Source of the DNA: Candidatus Nitrospira nitrificans
Lineage (GTDB): Bacteria > Nitrospirota > Nitrospiria > Nitrospirales > Nitrospiraceae
Length of the DNA stretch: 64,000 nucleotides
Assembly: GCF_001458775.1 (NCBI RefSeq)
Contig: NZ_CZPZ01000013.1
Coordinates: forward strand, 1-64,000
Direction of reading: 5' to 3'
The notes beneath the pieces are model-generated. The model made no database searches, was not told the DNA's origin, and worked only from the letters and a program-made list of their open reading frames with translations. Position numbers and translations under genes: made by a program. Shown one piece after another: positions 1 to 8,272 of the stretch (position 1 is the first letter of the stretch; each line of letters opens with the position of its first letter).

Positions 1-786
1 CTGACTGGGGAACGGATCCAGAATCGTCTTCGGCGCGTTGTTCCAGATCACGTCCGCCAGATTCGACATCCGGCTCACGATCTGCGCCGCGACCCCGCCC
101 GCCGCCCCGAACAACCCGCACCAGCCCAACGTCACGAAGCCCCAGTGCAACGGCGCCGCAAACAGCTCATCCACAAACCAGAACGCATGGCCCCACTCGT
201 TCAACCCCACGTTCGGCAGAATGAACATCGGCCCCACCACCGCCGCCACCAACGGGAACGACGTCGCTTGGCTGTACAGCGGCAACCGCGTCTGCGCATA
301 CAGATAGCTCGACACACCGCACGTGATGTACAACGGGAACGTCCCGTAGAACGCCACAATGTGGCTCGCCGTGAAGCTCGTGTCCCGGATGATCACTTGG
401 TGCCACGCCGCATCCTGCTCCAACGTGTAGCTGCCCGCGTAGTACACGCCCCAGATGTAGCACACCAACCACCCCATCCAGTAAAAGTACCGCTTCAACT
501 CCAGTTTCGGGTCCAGGTTCGTCAGGTTCCGGTCCCGCGTCACCCAGATCCAGCCGATCGACACGGCAAAGAACACGGCGTTCGCCAGGATGTTGAACCG
601 CCACAGCCCCATCCATACCGAGTCGAACTCCGGCGTCATGGAGTCCAGGCCGTGCGAGTACCCAAACGTCCGCTGGTACAGCACCCAAAACACGCCGATC
701 CCCAGCATCGCCAACCAGCCGATCTTTACCGGCTTCGAATCGTACCACTGCGAGATGTCATACCCGCGGTCACTTGATGTCGCCAT
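1..786 (-). CDS. amoC: Ammonia monooxygenase subunit C, 3' end cut by window edge
   Basis: AmoC is a membrane subunit of the copper monooxygenase that oxidises ammonia to hydroxylamine. Seen: ATG at 786 with a strong ribosome site (AAGGAGGA, about 7 bases upstream) and 262 codons open to the left edge. The protein begins [18 protein letters not shown], is rich in membrane helices, and carries the D-x3-H-x12-H copper-ligand set of the Amo/Pmo C subunit at D125, H129 and H142, plus the family motif NEWGHAFWF near 196-204. The last residues visible align with the end of known AmoC proteins, so little is missing. Sequence details recalled for beta-proteobacterial AmoC match in order but differ at many positions, as expected for a comammox Nitrospira form. 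amoA and amoB, if adjacent, would lie off the left edge; an orphan amoC copy is the alternative. Confidence 0.95.
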   Translation of the reverse strand, partial: MATSSDRGYDISQWYDSKPVKIGWLAMLGIGVFWVLYQRTFGYSHGLDSMTPEFDSVWMGLWRFNILANAVFFAVSIGWIWVTRDRNLTNLDPKLELKRYFYWMGWLVCYIWGVYYAGSYTLEQDAAWHQVIIRDTSFTASHIVAFYGTFPLYITCGVSSYLYAQTRLPLYSQATSFPLVAAVVGPMFILPNVGLNEWGHAFWFVDELFAAPLHWGFVTLGWCGLFGAAGGVAAQIVSRMSNLADVIWNNAPKTILDPFPSQ

Positions 787-920
787 AACTATTCCTCCTT
801 TTCGTCGATACGCATCGAATACAAACCGCTGTGCTCAACTCGTATATCAACCTCCTTTCATGTGGAAACGAGCGAGTCTTTTGAGTAAATAGTTACCAGA
901 GCGTCATGGTATGCGCCATA

Positions 921-932
921 AGGCACGTGCCT
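921..932. promoter_or_regulatory. 12-bp perfect palindrome upstream of amoC
   Basis: AGGCACGTGCCT reads the same on both strands and lies about 135 bases upstream of the amoC start, in the 196-base gap between amoC and the response regulator. It could be an operator for a dimeric regulator, but a 12-bp palindrome can also occur by chance and no second copy was noticed. Confidence 0.3.
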
Positions 933-948
933 AGGATGGATAGAGGAA

Positions 949-965
949 ATTCCACTGGGTGGAAT
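949..965 (-). terminator. Short hairpin after the response regulator gene
   Basis: ATTCCAC-TGG-GTGGAAT forms a perfect 7-bp stem with a 3-base loop, 18 bases past the stop of the regulator gene at 983. In the minus-strand direction it is followed by TTTCC, a weak T tract. It may end the kinase-regulator transcript before amoC; it could also be an operator. Confidence 0.4.
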
Positions 966-982
966 CGGGCAAGAGGAGGAGT

Positions 983-1630
983 CTATTCGGATGCGGACGT
1001 GAGGCCGTGGGTCAAGGCGAATTTCGTCAGTTCAGCCGTCGTATGGAGGCCAAGCTGTTCCATCAGCTTCGACTTATGATACTCGACCGTCTTTGGAGAA
1101 AGGCCGAGCGTCGAGGCGATTTCCTTGAGGGTCAGTCCTTCGGCCACCAGTTGCAAAATTTCCCGCTGTCGCATCGTCAGGCGGTTCGGGTCTGTCATGG
1201 ACGGCGCCGCGCCTGTCAGCGTGGACTGGACCAAGTCTTTGGCGACCAAGGACGTAATGTAGTAATTCCCGCTTGCCACGGCCTGAATCGCCTGGAGCAG
1301 TTCTGAACCGGCCGACCTTTTCAGCAGATAGCCGGATGCGCCGGCCTGAAAGGCTTGATTGACATAATCTGAGTCGGCATGCACGGTGACAAAAATCAAT
1401 CGGGCTTGAGGAACGATCTTTCGCAAACGGCGCGCCGCGTCGAGGCCGTTCAGCTTCGGCATCGAGATATCCAAGACCACGATGTCCGGCCGCAATCGTT
1501 TCGCCGCCTCCAGCAACGCCCGTCCGTCCTCCACGGACCCTACAACTTCACTATGTTCTTCCAGCAGCTTTTTGAATCCTTCCCGCACCAAGGTGTGGTC
1601 ATCCGCCAAGAGCACACGAGGCTTGCTCAT
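983..1630 (-). CDS. NarL/LuxR-family response regulator
   Basis: DNA-binding response regulator of 215 aa. Seen: an N-terminal receiver domain (about 4-120) with the acidic pair D10/D11, the phosphoacceptor D54 in VVLDISMP, and K104 in GYLLKRS; then a C-terminal LuxR-type helix-turn-helix (about 150-205) with LTMRQREILQLVAEG and LSPKTVEYHKSKL. Its start overlaps the end of the upstream histidine kinase by 4 bases (ATGA), so the two are translationally coupled and almost certainly partners. The next gene on the same strand is amoC, 196 bases downstream. Its target genes cannot be read from the sequence. Confidence 0.93.
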   Translation of the reverse strand: MSKPRVLLADDHTLVREGFKKLLEEHSEVVGSVEDGRALLEAAKRLRPDIVVLDISMPKLNGLDAARRLRKIVPQARLIFVTVHADSDYVNQAFQAGASGYLLKRSAGSELLQAIQAVASGNYYITSLVAKDLVQSTLTGAAPSMTDPNRLTMRQREILQLVAEGLTLKEIASTLGLSPKTVEYHKSKLMEQLGLHTTAELTKFALTHGLTSASE

Positions 1631-2691
1631 GCGCGCTCCTGTTTGAACGGCACCCAGGCACAGATACGGGTTCCCTCGCCTCGTGTCGATTGTATGTCCA
1701 AGGTTCCGGCGACCAAGAACACGCGTTCCTTCATGCTCAACAAACCGAGGCTTCCTCGCCGACCGCTGTCGCGACTCGCGTCGAATCCCACTCCATCATC
1801 GCTGATCATCAGCTGGAGCCCGTCGCGCACTCGCCTGAGCTCAACGTGAACGTTCTTTGCCCTGGCATGGCGAGAAATGTTCGCCAAAGCTTCTTGCGCG
1901 ACGCGGTACAAGCAGGTGACGACCTCTTGCGCCACGTGTTGCGGTATGTCTTTGCCTACGAACCGGGCCACGAGACCGGTGCGGGCCTGAAAGTCATCGA
2001 CGAGGCGCCGGAGCGCAATGGCTAAACCCAGGTCGTCAAGAATCGATGGGTGAAACTGATAGGCCAGGCGGCGAACATTTTCGGAAAGCTCGACGATACG
2101 GTCCTGAATCGTATGCACCGTTGTGACGGTATCGACCGACGCGCTCGCGAGCTGTTGTTCCAGCATTTCGATGTCGATCGATAAGAGCGCGAGCCGTTGA
2201 TTGATATCGTCATGCAGATCGCGCGAGATCCGCCGTCGCTCTTCCTCCTGGAGCCGAAGCAGTTGCGAGGCAAGCAGACGAAGATCCCGCCGGTTGGCTT
2301 CGAGCGATTGTTCGGTATCGATTCGTTTCGACACCTCGCTGACGAGCGCGTTATTGACGGCCGACAGCTCTTCGCTGCGCGCGCGCAGACGCGCCGCCCA
2401 GCCTTGATCGAGCCGTTGAAGTTCCTCTTCCCGTTCATGACGTCGTAGAAAGTACCAAATGGGCAGTACGATCAAACCCATGCTCAAGATGCGCATCGCC
2501 AACGGCGTCCATGCGGCGACCTCTTCCCTTGCCGCAGACAGCGGGTTTTCCCCCTCGAACGGCGTCTGGAGAGGAAACAGCGACAGAAAAGATCTCGCAA
2601 CATCAGTGGCCAGATGGAGGATCACCAATCCCACCATCAACGCGGCAAGACTGAACGCAAACGGCTTGATTCGATTCCACGATGCAGGCAT
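1627..2691 (-). CDS. NarX/DegS-type sensor histidine kinase
   Basis: Membrane histidine kinase of 354 aa. Seen: two hydrophobic segments (about 10-28 and 64-83) enclosing a short loop of some 35 residues, a coiled-coil stretch (about 85-150), a HisKA_3 dimerisation domain with the phosphoacceptor H160 in RRISRDLHDDINQRL, and a HATPase_c domain with DDGVGFD near the C-terminus. There is no large periplasmic or PAS domain, so the signal is not obvious; the small loop or the membrane itself may be sensed. It forms a two-gene operon with the overlapping response regulator. Confidence 0.92.
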   Translation of the reverse strand: MPASWNRIKPFAFSLAALMVGLVILHLATDVARSFLSLFPLQTPFEGENPLSAAREEVAAWTPLAMRILSMGLIVLPIWYFLRRHEREEELQRLDQGWAARLRARSEELSAVNNALVSEVSKRIDTEQSLEANRRDLRLLASQLLRLQEEERRRISRDLHDDINQRLALLSIDIEMLEQQLASASVDTVTTVHTIQDRIVELSENVRRLAYQFHPSILDDLGLAIALRRLVDDFQARTGLVARFVGKDIPQHVAQEVVTCLYRVAQEALANISRHARAKNVHVELRRVRDGLQLMISDDGVGFDASRDSGRRGSLGLLSMKERVFLVAGTLDIQSTRGEGTRICAWVPFKQERA

Positions 2692-3040
2692 GGCTGATCC
2701 CCACCCACTCGAATTATCCTCTTTCGGGGTCGATCAAGCAAGAAGGGCCGATCATCCTCTCCGCACGGACGATCGCTAGCCAGGTTTAACCAGAGGGCGA
2801 ACCGGAGTTGAGCCCGGCTCTTTCTCCCAATCCAGGATTTTCTTTCCGGTCGTGGCTCATGATGAATTTTGCTTAGTGGAGATCAATCTCGATATACTGA
2901 CTCAGCTTGCACCTCTGGTTCGGCGATCATTCCTTCCATCTCCAGCGTGAGCGCCCTTGAAGCTTTGTTTGGCGCCATGGTTAATCGAGCCCGCTTCTCC
3001 TTCAACCTAGCGGGGATAGATCGGCATAGGAGGCCGCGAT
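2692..3040. other. Divergent intergenic region, no gene seen
   Basis: This 349-base gap separates the histidine kinase (minus) from the DUF2254 gene (plus) and should hold both promoters. The only clear signal is the ribosome site AGGAGG near 3026-3031 for the plus-strand gene. No convincing promoter boxes or repeats were found. Confidence 0.6.
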
Positions 3041-4405
3041 ATGAATGTGCTTGGTCGGCGTCGGGTGTTGTGGGATCACCTTCGCAGCGCGCTGTGGGTC
3101 ATGCCGACCCTGTCCGTCGTGATTTTCCTGGTGGCGGGAGCCGCGTTGTCCCACGTGCCGATCGGCGACGATTCTCCTTTGCGATGGCTGGTTTTTCAGG
3201 GCACGCCCGAGGACGCTCGTCAAATGCTTATTGTGGTGTCATCCACGATGATCACGGTGACCGGGCTGGTGTTTGCGCTGACGATTATCGCCTTGCAAAT
3301 CGCCTCGAACCAGTATTCCCCACGGCTACTGCGCAATTTCATGCGTGACCGCGGTACGCAGTTTGTCTTGAGCATCTTCGTGGGCGCTTTCGCATACAGC
3401 ACGGCGGGGTTACACACTGTCGGCGTCCAGAATCCCGACGAGGCGGCGTTCATGCCGCGTCTGGCCGTCTCCGGATCGCTTGGGCTGGGGCTCGCAAGCT
3501 TGGGCGTGCTTATCTACTTCATCCACCATCTTTCATCCTCGATTCAGATCGACAGGGTTATGAGCATGATCGTACGCGAGACGCTTGAGGTCATCGACGA
3601 CCTCTACCCGGACCAAAGCGGCTACCAGGAATCAGAGGAGCGGTGCCCGAACCCACCCGCATGGGCCGTGCCCCTCCCCTCCGACCGTTCCGGCTACATT
3701 CAAGAAATCGACCCCGACGCGCTCGTCCAAGCTGCGACACAGAAAGATCTGGTTATCCTATTCATCAAGTCAGTGGGGCACCACGTTGTCGCCGGGACTC
3801 CGATCGCGTGGGTCTAGCACCGGTCGACCGATCACCTGCTCTCCGAGCCCGGACTAGAGGAGGCAATTCGAGACTCGGTCCAGGTCGGATTCGAGCGCAC
3901 CATGCTGCAAGATGTTCCCTTCGGCATCCGCCGCTTGGTCGATATCGGGAACAAAGCCCTCTCTTCGGCAATCAATGATCCCTACACAGCGACCCAAGCC
4001 GTGCACCACTTGTCGGAAATCCTCTGCGTCCTGGCTCGTCGACGACTGGGCGATCGGCTGTACCGTGACCAACATGGCACCGTGCGTGTGGCGATTCCGT
4101 TCCCGGATCTTGTGGACTACTTGCAGCTTGGCACGGGACAAATCCGCCGGTTCGGGGCGAAGGAGCCGGCTGTCGCCCGAAGCCTGATCCAGCTCCTCAA
4201 GAATGTGTGCAGCAGCACCACGAGCGAGGATCGACGTGTGGCAGCCGCCAGGCATATCCGGTTGGTGTTGGAGGAAGCCAGACGTGAGATCACCGAGCCG
4301 GCGGATATGGAAAGCCTGCTGGCCGAAGGGGATGAGGTTCTACGCGCGTTAGAAGCGGGCCGTCCTCTGTCGGCCCGCGGCTCAACACACGATTTTATCC
4401 TGTAG
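3041..4405 (+). pseudogene. DUF2254 membrane protein with one in-frame TAG stop
   Basis: DUF2254 proteins are integral membrane proteins of unknown function, usually some 430-450 aa. Seen: the ATG at 3041 follows AGGAGG; about four hydrophobic segments occupy the first 165 residues, and 258 codons run to a TAG at 3815-3817. The same frame then continues without any other stop to 4405, encoding family-like sequence (FGIRRLVDIGNKALSSAINDP, in pieces) that completes a protein of about 454 residues. No length change is needed, so a single base substitution explains the break. A restart at the ATG at 3902 has no well-placed ribosome site. Either a recent nonsense mutation, an assembly error or read-through. 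Confidence 0.85.
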
Positions 4406-4789
4406 AGCCCGATCCCGCGATCCGATGAATCTCTAGCCCGGACGCCTGTATCGCGTGAGAAGGAATTGGTTTCAGACCGCACTGGGTTGAGTGGTGACCG
4501 AGATAATAGCCCAGAGGTATGCGTTCTGTTCGTTCAAACCGATGCAGCAATGAACTCCTGATCTGGATTCTCCGTCCACTATTCCGCTTATCAACCATCA
4601 AGGAGGCAGCCCGACACACCGGATGCGCCGTGACATCAGGAATTGTTCGCTGCGTCGTTGACAGCGAAACTTACGCATGGTACGTTGCAATCATCAGCTC
4701 GGCTAGCCTTGTTGCTTCCTAGTTCTTTCCCGTACTCACTCCGTCAACAATCACTCCGCGTCTGATCGAGATCGAATCAAGGAGTCTGT
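4406..4789. other. Intergenic region, no gene seen
   Basis: This stretch between the DUF2254 gene and the radical SAM gene shows no convincing coding frame, terminator hairpin or repeat. At its right end AAGGAG (4779-4784) is the probable ribosome site of the next gene. Confidence 0.55.
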
Positions 4790-6424
4790 CTGCGAGTTTT
4801 TCTCATCCACGTTCGCGATCCACAATTCTACGCTCTGCCGGCTAAAACACGCGCTGCCAACGGTAATGTTCGTGTGATGGGATTTCCTCCCATCGGTATC
4901 ATGTCGCTGGCGTCGGTCATCAAGCAGGCGGGGCATGAATGCGTGATGTTCGACCAGGCCAACCCTGACACCCCGAACCAGGTTATCGTCGACCAAATTA
5001 ATCGAGAGCAACCGGCGCTCGTCGGCCTCAGTTTTCTCAGCACGACCAGCTATCCCTATGCCAAGATGCTGGCGCGGGAGATTCGTGCGACCAACCGGAC
5101 TGTCAAACTCGCGTTCGGCGGCGTGTTTGCCAGCCTGAACGCGTCTTTGGTGAAATTGCAATGCCCGGAAGTCGACTTTGTCTGTCGTGGAGACGGCGAG
5201 CAGTTGCTGCTCGATCTGCTGGCAAACTTCGAGAACCCCCAAGATGTCGCCAGTCTGACCTGGATGAAGAATGGACAGGTCATCCAAAATCCAAACCGCG
5301 CCATGGAACGGCAGCTCGATCAGTGGCCATTCCCGGATCGCGAAAGCCTGAAGCTCGACTATGTCGAGTCCATGCCGCTGGACGTCCCGGTCGTGCTCTC
5401 GATGGATCGGTTCACCACGATGCAAACCTCCCGGGGGTGCCCCTGGCCCTGTATTTTCTGCGACATTCCGATCTTCAACGAAGGAAAGTGGCGAGCCCGC
5501 AGCCCCCAACATGTCGTCGCGGAGATGAAGCATCTCGAAGCGCTTGGCTATAAATCCGTCGGGTTTGTCGACGATCATTTTCTGCTGCAGCCCAAGCGGA
5601 TCGAGGCGATTTGTAACGGGATCATGGATGAAAAACTCACGATCCGGTGGGGCATCGAGGGGCGCGTGGATTCCGTCGCTCAACATCTCTTCCCGGCCAT
5701 GGCCAAGGCCAATTGCCGCGCCATGATGTTCGGAATCGAGAGCGGCAGCCAGAGGATTCTCGATCGGTTGAAGAAGGAACAGACGCTGGACCAGGTGACG
5801 ACCGCGGTGAAGAACGCGAAAAAGGCCGGTGTGGAGATCGTGCACGGATTCTTTACTGTCGGGAATCCTGACGAGACGATCGAGGACATGAACGCCACCT
5901 TCGATTTCGCATCAAGACTTCCGCTCGATACCTTTGGTTTCAATCGTCTCTGTGTCTATCGAGGCACCCCCTTGTGGCAGGAATATGTGAAACGCGGGCT
6001 GGTGAACGAAACCACGGATTGGTACAAATATTTCAAATGTTCAGAAATTGATCCGACCTGTCTCTCCGGCGAAACGATCAACCGTGTGCGACAGGCCGGG
6101 ATTAAAAAGCTCTTTCTCTATAAGCTCCTCCATTACCCGCTCCAGACCTTTCAGCTCCTCCGTCGTTTCTTGCGGCACATGGCGGTGCGGGACGTGGCCT
6201 ATCTTCTCCTCAAGCCGTTCATGGGCCAAAAGAAAGGAGCCACCAAAGCCGAAGTGGTGTCGCGCTTGGTCGAGCACGCCGACATGAAAGATGCGGCGGC
6301 CCAGCTGACCCAAGTGGCGGACGACATGCTCCACAATGTATTTGAAGCCTCGCGCCTCGAACGCTTGCGGATTCAGCAAGCGGCCGAAGGGTCACGCGAA
6401 CTGCCGATGGTCCAAAGCAGGTAA
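4790..6424 (+). CDS. B12-binding radical SAM protein, probable CTG start
   Basis: Class B (cobalamin-dependent) radical SAM enzyme of about 544 aa, substrate unknown. Seen: an N-terminal B12-binding fold without a DxHxxG motif, then the iron-sulfur cluster motif CxxxCxxC in GCPWPCIFC, and a long helical C-terminal part. The first canonical start codons are GTG 4874 and ATG 4877, but these fall inside conserved-looking sequence: the open frame upstream reads LRVFLIHVRDPQFYAL, typical for the start of such proteins. The best-placed start is CTG at 4790, five bases after AAGGAG (4779-4784). No ATG, GTG or TTG lies in frame between the upstream stop (4763) and 4874. Either CTG is used or an original ATG was mutated. 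Related decayed sequence lies at 12888-13040. Confidence 0.85.
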   Translation: MRVFLIHVRDPQFYALPAKTRAANGNVRVMGFPPIGIMSLASVIKQAGHECVMFDQANPDTPNQVIVDQINREQPALVGLSFLSTTSYPYAKMLAREIRATNRTVKLAFGGVFASLNASLVKLQCPEVDFVCRGDGEQLLLDLLANFENPQDVASLTWMKNGQVIQNPNRAMERQLDQWPFPDRESLKLDYVESMPLDVPVVLSMDRFTTMQTSRGCPWPCIFCDIPIFNEGKWRARSPQHVVAEMKHLEALGYKSVGFVDDHFLLQPKRIEAICNGIMDEKLTIRWGIEGRVDSVAQHLFPAMAKANCRAMMFGIESGSQRILDRLKKEQTLDQVTTAVKNAKKAGVEIVHGFFTVGNPDETIEDMNATFDFASRLPLDTFGFNRLCVYRGTPLWQEYVKRGLVNETTDWYKYFKCSEIDPTCLSGETINRVRQAGIKKLFLYKLLHYPLQTFQLLRRFLRHMAVRDVAYLLLKPFMGQKKGATKAEVVSRLVEHADMKDAAAQLTQVADDMLHNVFEASRLERLRIQQAAEGSRELPMVQSR

Positions 6425-6561
6425 GGCCTACGTTGGTTCCAGCTCCACCGCGCGGAGCATTTTTCTAAGTTACGGCAGGCACTCGTTATCTTCACCCAGT
6501 TGGCTGGCGATCAGCCCCCCCTTCCCCAACCAATCCACTACGCCACCTGCTTCAAGCTCTC

Positions 6562-6590
6562 TTGACGTCGTCCATCGTCCAGCATAGTAT
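6562..6590 (+). promoter_or_regulatory. Sigma70-like promoter of mazEF
   Basis: TTGACG (6562-6567) and TAGTAT (6585-6590) are spaced by exactly 17 bases and lie 30 bases upstream of the mazE start. This is a good match to a housekeeping promoter, and the direct repeat at 6587-6608 overlaps its -10 box. Confidence 0.65.
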
Positions 6591-6608
6591 CTACAGTGTA
6601 TCTACAGA
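6587..6608 (+). promoter_or_regulatory. Tandem 11-bp repeat, likely MazE/MazEF operator
   Basis: GTATCTACAGT is followed directly by GTATCTACAGA. The pair overlaps the -10 box and the expected transcription start. Toxin-antitoxin operons of this type repress themselves, so this is a plausible binding site for the AbrB-fold antitoxin. Confidence 0.5.
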
Positions 6609-6620
6609 GGAGGACGTTGC

Positions 6621-6863
6621 ATGAAAACGACAGCGCAGAAGTGGGGTAACAGTCTGGCGATTCGAGTCCCGAAAAGTGTCGCCCTGCAAGTCGGGCTTAA
6701 AGAGCAGGATGACTTGGAAATTGAGGTGCAGGACGGCAACGTCATATTGAGGCCTCATGTCCGGCGTGTGTATCACCTCGAAGATCTCGTCAAACAGATT
6801 ACTCCGAAGAACGTGCACGGCGAGGTTGAGACAGGCGCCTCGGTCGGCCGCGAGGTCTGGTGA
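6621..6863 (+). CDS. mazE: MazE-type antitoxin (AbrB fold)
   Basis: Antitoxin of 80 aa that would neutralise the MazF toxin encoded next to it and repress the operon. Seen: an N-terminal SpoVT/AbrB swapped-hairpin domain (KWGNSLAIRVPKSVA, then DDLEIEVQDGNVILRP) and a C-terminal tail (about 50-80) that would wrap the toxin. The ATG follows GGAGG by seven bases. The stop TGA shares a base with the toxin start (TGATG), so the pair is coupled. Confidence 0.9.
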   Translation: MKTTAQKWGNSLAIRVPKSVALQVGLKEQDDLEIEVQDGNVILRPHVRRVYHLEDLVKQITPKNVHGEVETGASVGREVW

Positions 6864-7201
6864 TGAAGAAGTCGGACTATGTTCCTGACCGAGGGGATAT
6901 CGTATGGTTGCAATTCAACCCCCAATCCGGTCACGAACAGGCTGGACACCGGCCTGCGCTTGTGCTCTCACCCGCCAGTTATAATCGAGTCAGCGGGTTG
7001 ATGCTCTGCTGCCCCATGACCAGCCACAAGAAGGGTTATCCGTTCGAAGTCGTCGTCAGCGACGATGCTTATCAAACAAGTGTGGTATTGGCAGATCAGG
7101 TCAAGAGCTTGGATTGGAAAACTCGCAAAGCCGTAAAGAAAGGGACTGCATCGTCAAACATGGTGATGGAAACGCTGAGTAAGCTCCAGACATTGCTATA
7201 G
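6863..7201 (+). CDS. mazF: MazF-type mRNA interferase toxin
   Basis: Endoribonuclease toxin of the MazF/PemK family, 112 aa, that cleaves mRNA at short sequence motifs when the antitoxin is lost. Seen: the family start YVPDRGDIVWLQFNPQSGHEQ, RPALVLSPASYN, CPMTSHKKGYPFEV and the C-terminal VVLADQVKSLDW, all in normal order and at normal length, so it looks intact. The ATG at 6863 overlaps the mazE stop; the GTG at 6860 is less likely. Confidence 0.92.
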   Translation: MKKSDYVPDRGDIVWLQFNPQSGHEQAGHRPALVLSPASYNRVSGLMLCCPMTSHKKGYPFEVVVSDDAYQTSVVLADQVKSLDWKTRKAVKKGTASSNMVMETLSKLQTLL

Positions 7202-7313
7202 CCCTGCTAGTGCCGAGGATTGATCGCTGGATTCGGCTTCTTCACCAGGCACGTCGGCCACATAACCGACGATCGGCAAGCTGAGGTCCGACATTTGGAG
7301 GCAGATATCGAAC

Positions 7314-7451
7314 ATGAATCAGGCGATATTCAAAGAGCTGCTCACCAGTATCCGACAGGCGGAACACATTCGACGTAGCGCGTTCAAACCAAGTCTAGAT
7401 GGTACATACCTCCTAGCCAATGTCAAAAGTGCCAGTGCAACTTGGGCATAA
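7314..7451 (+). pseudogene. Remnant of an HTH-type antitoxin N-terminus
   Basis: A 45-codon frame begins MNQAIFKELLTSIRQAEHIRR, which resembles the first 25 residues of HigA/MqsA-like helix-turn-helix antitoxins, then turns into unrelated sequence and ends. The DNA-binding helices are absent. It is best read as the broken start of a second toxin-antitoxin gene. The remaining bases of the 7202-7534 gap hold nothing recognisable. Confidence 0.35.
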
Positions 7452-7534
7452 TAAACTGTGTTTGCGCTGATAAGCAGCGTGAGCATGGCAATGCCACGAA
7501 TTAAGTCACTACTCACGCCTGATCACTATTACGC

Positions 7535-8177
7535 ATGGATATGGACGCTGAAAAGGCCTTTTGGGCCACGATGACTCACGGCGAAAAGCTGTTCTTCGTC
7601 GTTGCAAACGGCAATGCTGCCAGCTTTGCTTACGAGCGACTTCAATTACACCTCGAAGCCGCTCGCGTCCAAATGTCGCGAATCGAGGAAGCAATTCGGC
7701 GGTCACAGTCTGGGCCGCCCGAACCGAGCAGTGGTGCATCCCAGGTCGAAATGCGCGATTACATCCTGCATGGCTCGTCTCGGATGCGCCCTGTTCTCTC
7801 TGACGTGCATTTCTATTTTGCCGCCTGGGGCGGCTGCAGAAACATGCTCGAAACGTTGGTGGGCCAGATTGAAATGCTAGCGGCGAAGAGAGTCTTCGAT
7901 GGGTACCGCAAGGAGTTCAAGCACTATGTGGCCGGTCGCAATAGCTTCGAGCACTACCATGATCGTTTTCCAGGTCGGCGCGATGCAGCCCGATCCCAAC
8001 GCTGGTGCGCACCGAGTCTATTCAGGATTCCGCGAGAGCAAGTACGTTCACTCGGACATGGCGTGGGATATCTCCCGTAACAGCCTGGCATCCCTCGAAC
8101 GAATCGTCGAGGAAGTGCTCATGGTTGTGGACGCAACCATTGATGAAGGCTTCTTGCACAAAGGCATGTCGGCCTAA
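7535..8177 (+). pseudogene. Unrecognised helical protein gene, frameshifted
   Basis: No family was recognised. The first frame (ATG at 7535) gives about 150 residues of helix-rich sequence up to SFEHYHDRFPG; the natural continuation (VYSGFRESKYVHSDMAWD, then SLASLERIVEEVLMVVDATID) is in another frame and stops at 8177. The switch falls between about 7970 and 8010, so one indel splits a protein of about 210 aa. The start has no clear ribosome site. It sits 95 bases before the HNH-type gene on the same strand. Confidence 0.6.
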
Positions 8178-8272
8178 CAGGTGCTCGAATCCGGTGTTGC
8201 TCGGGTGCAATCGTGAAGCGCTGCGGCTGAAGCTCGATCTTTAGCTGGCACAGCAAGGAAGGCCACTGAAGA

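Noticed and set aside
145-777. Long open frame on the plus strand opposite amoC
   Set aside because: It is the antisense shadow of amoC, Arg/His/Pro-rich and without a ribosome site or family features; the amoC frame has conserved copper ligands.
788-820. Tiny leader frame (MRIDEKEE) ending just before amoC
   Set aside because: Its last codons are simply the amoC ribosome site read in another frame, and it has no ribosome site of its own.
4519-4722. 67-codon frame between the DUF2254 and radical SAM genes
   Set aside because: No ribosome site, no hydrophobic or family pattern, composition typical of spacer DNA.
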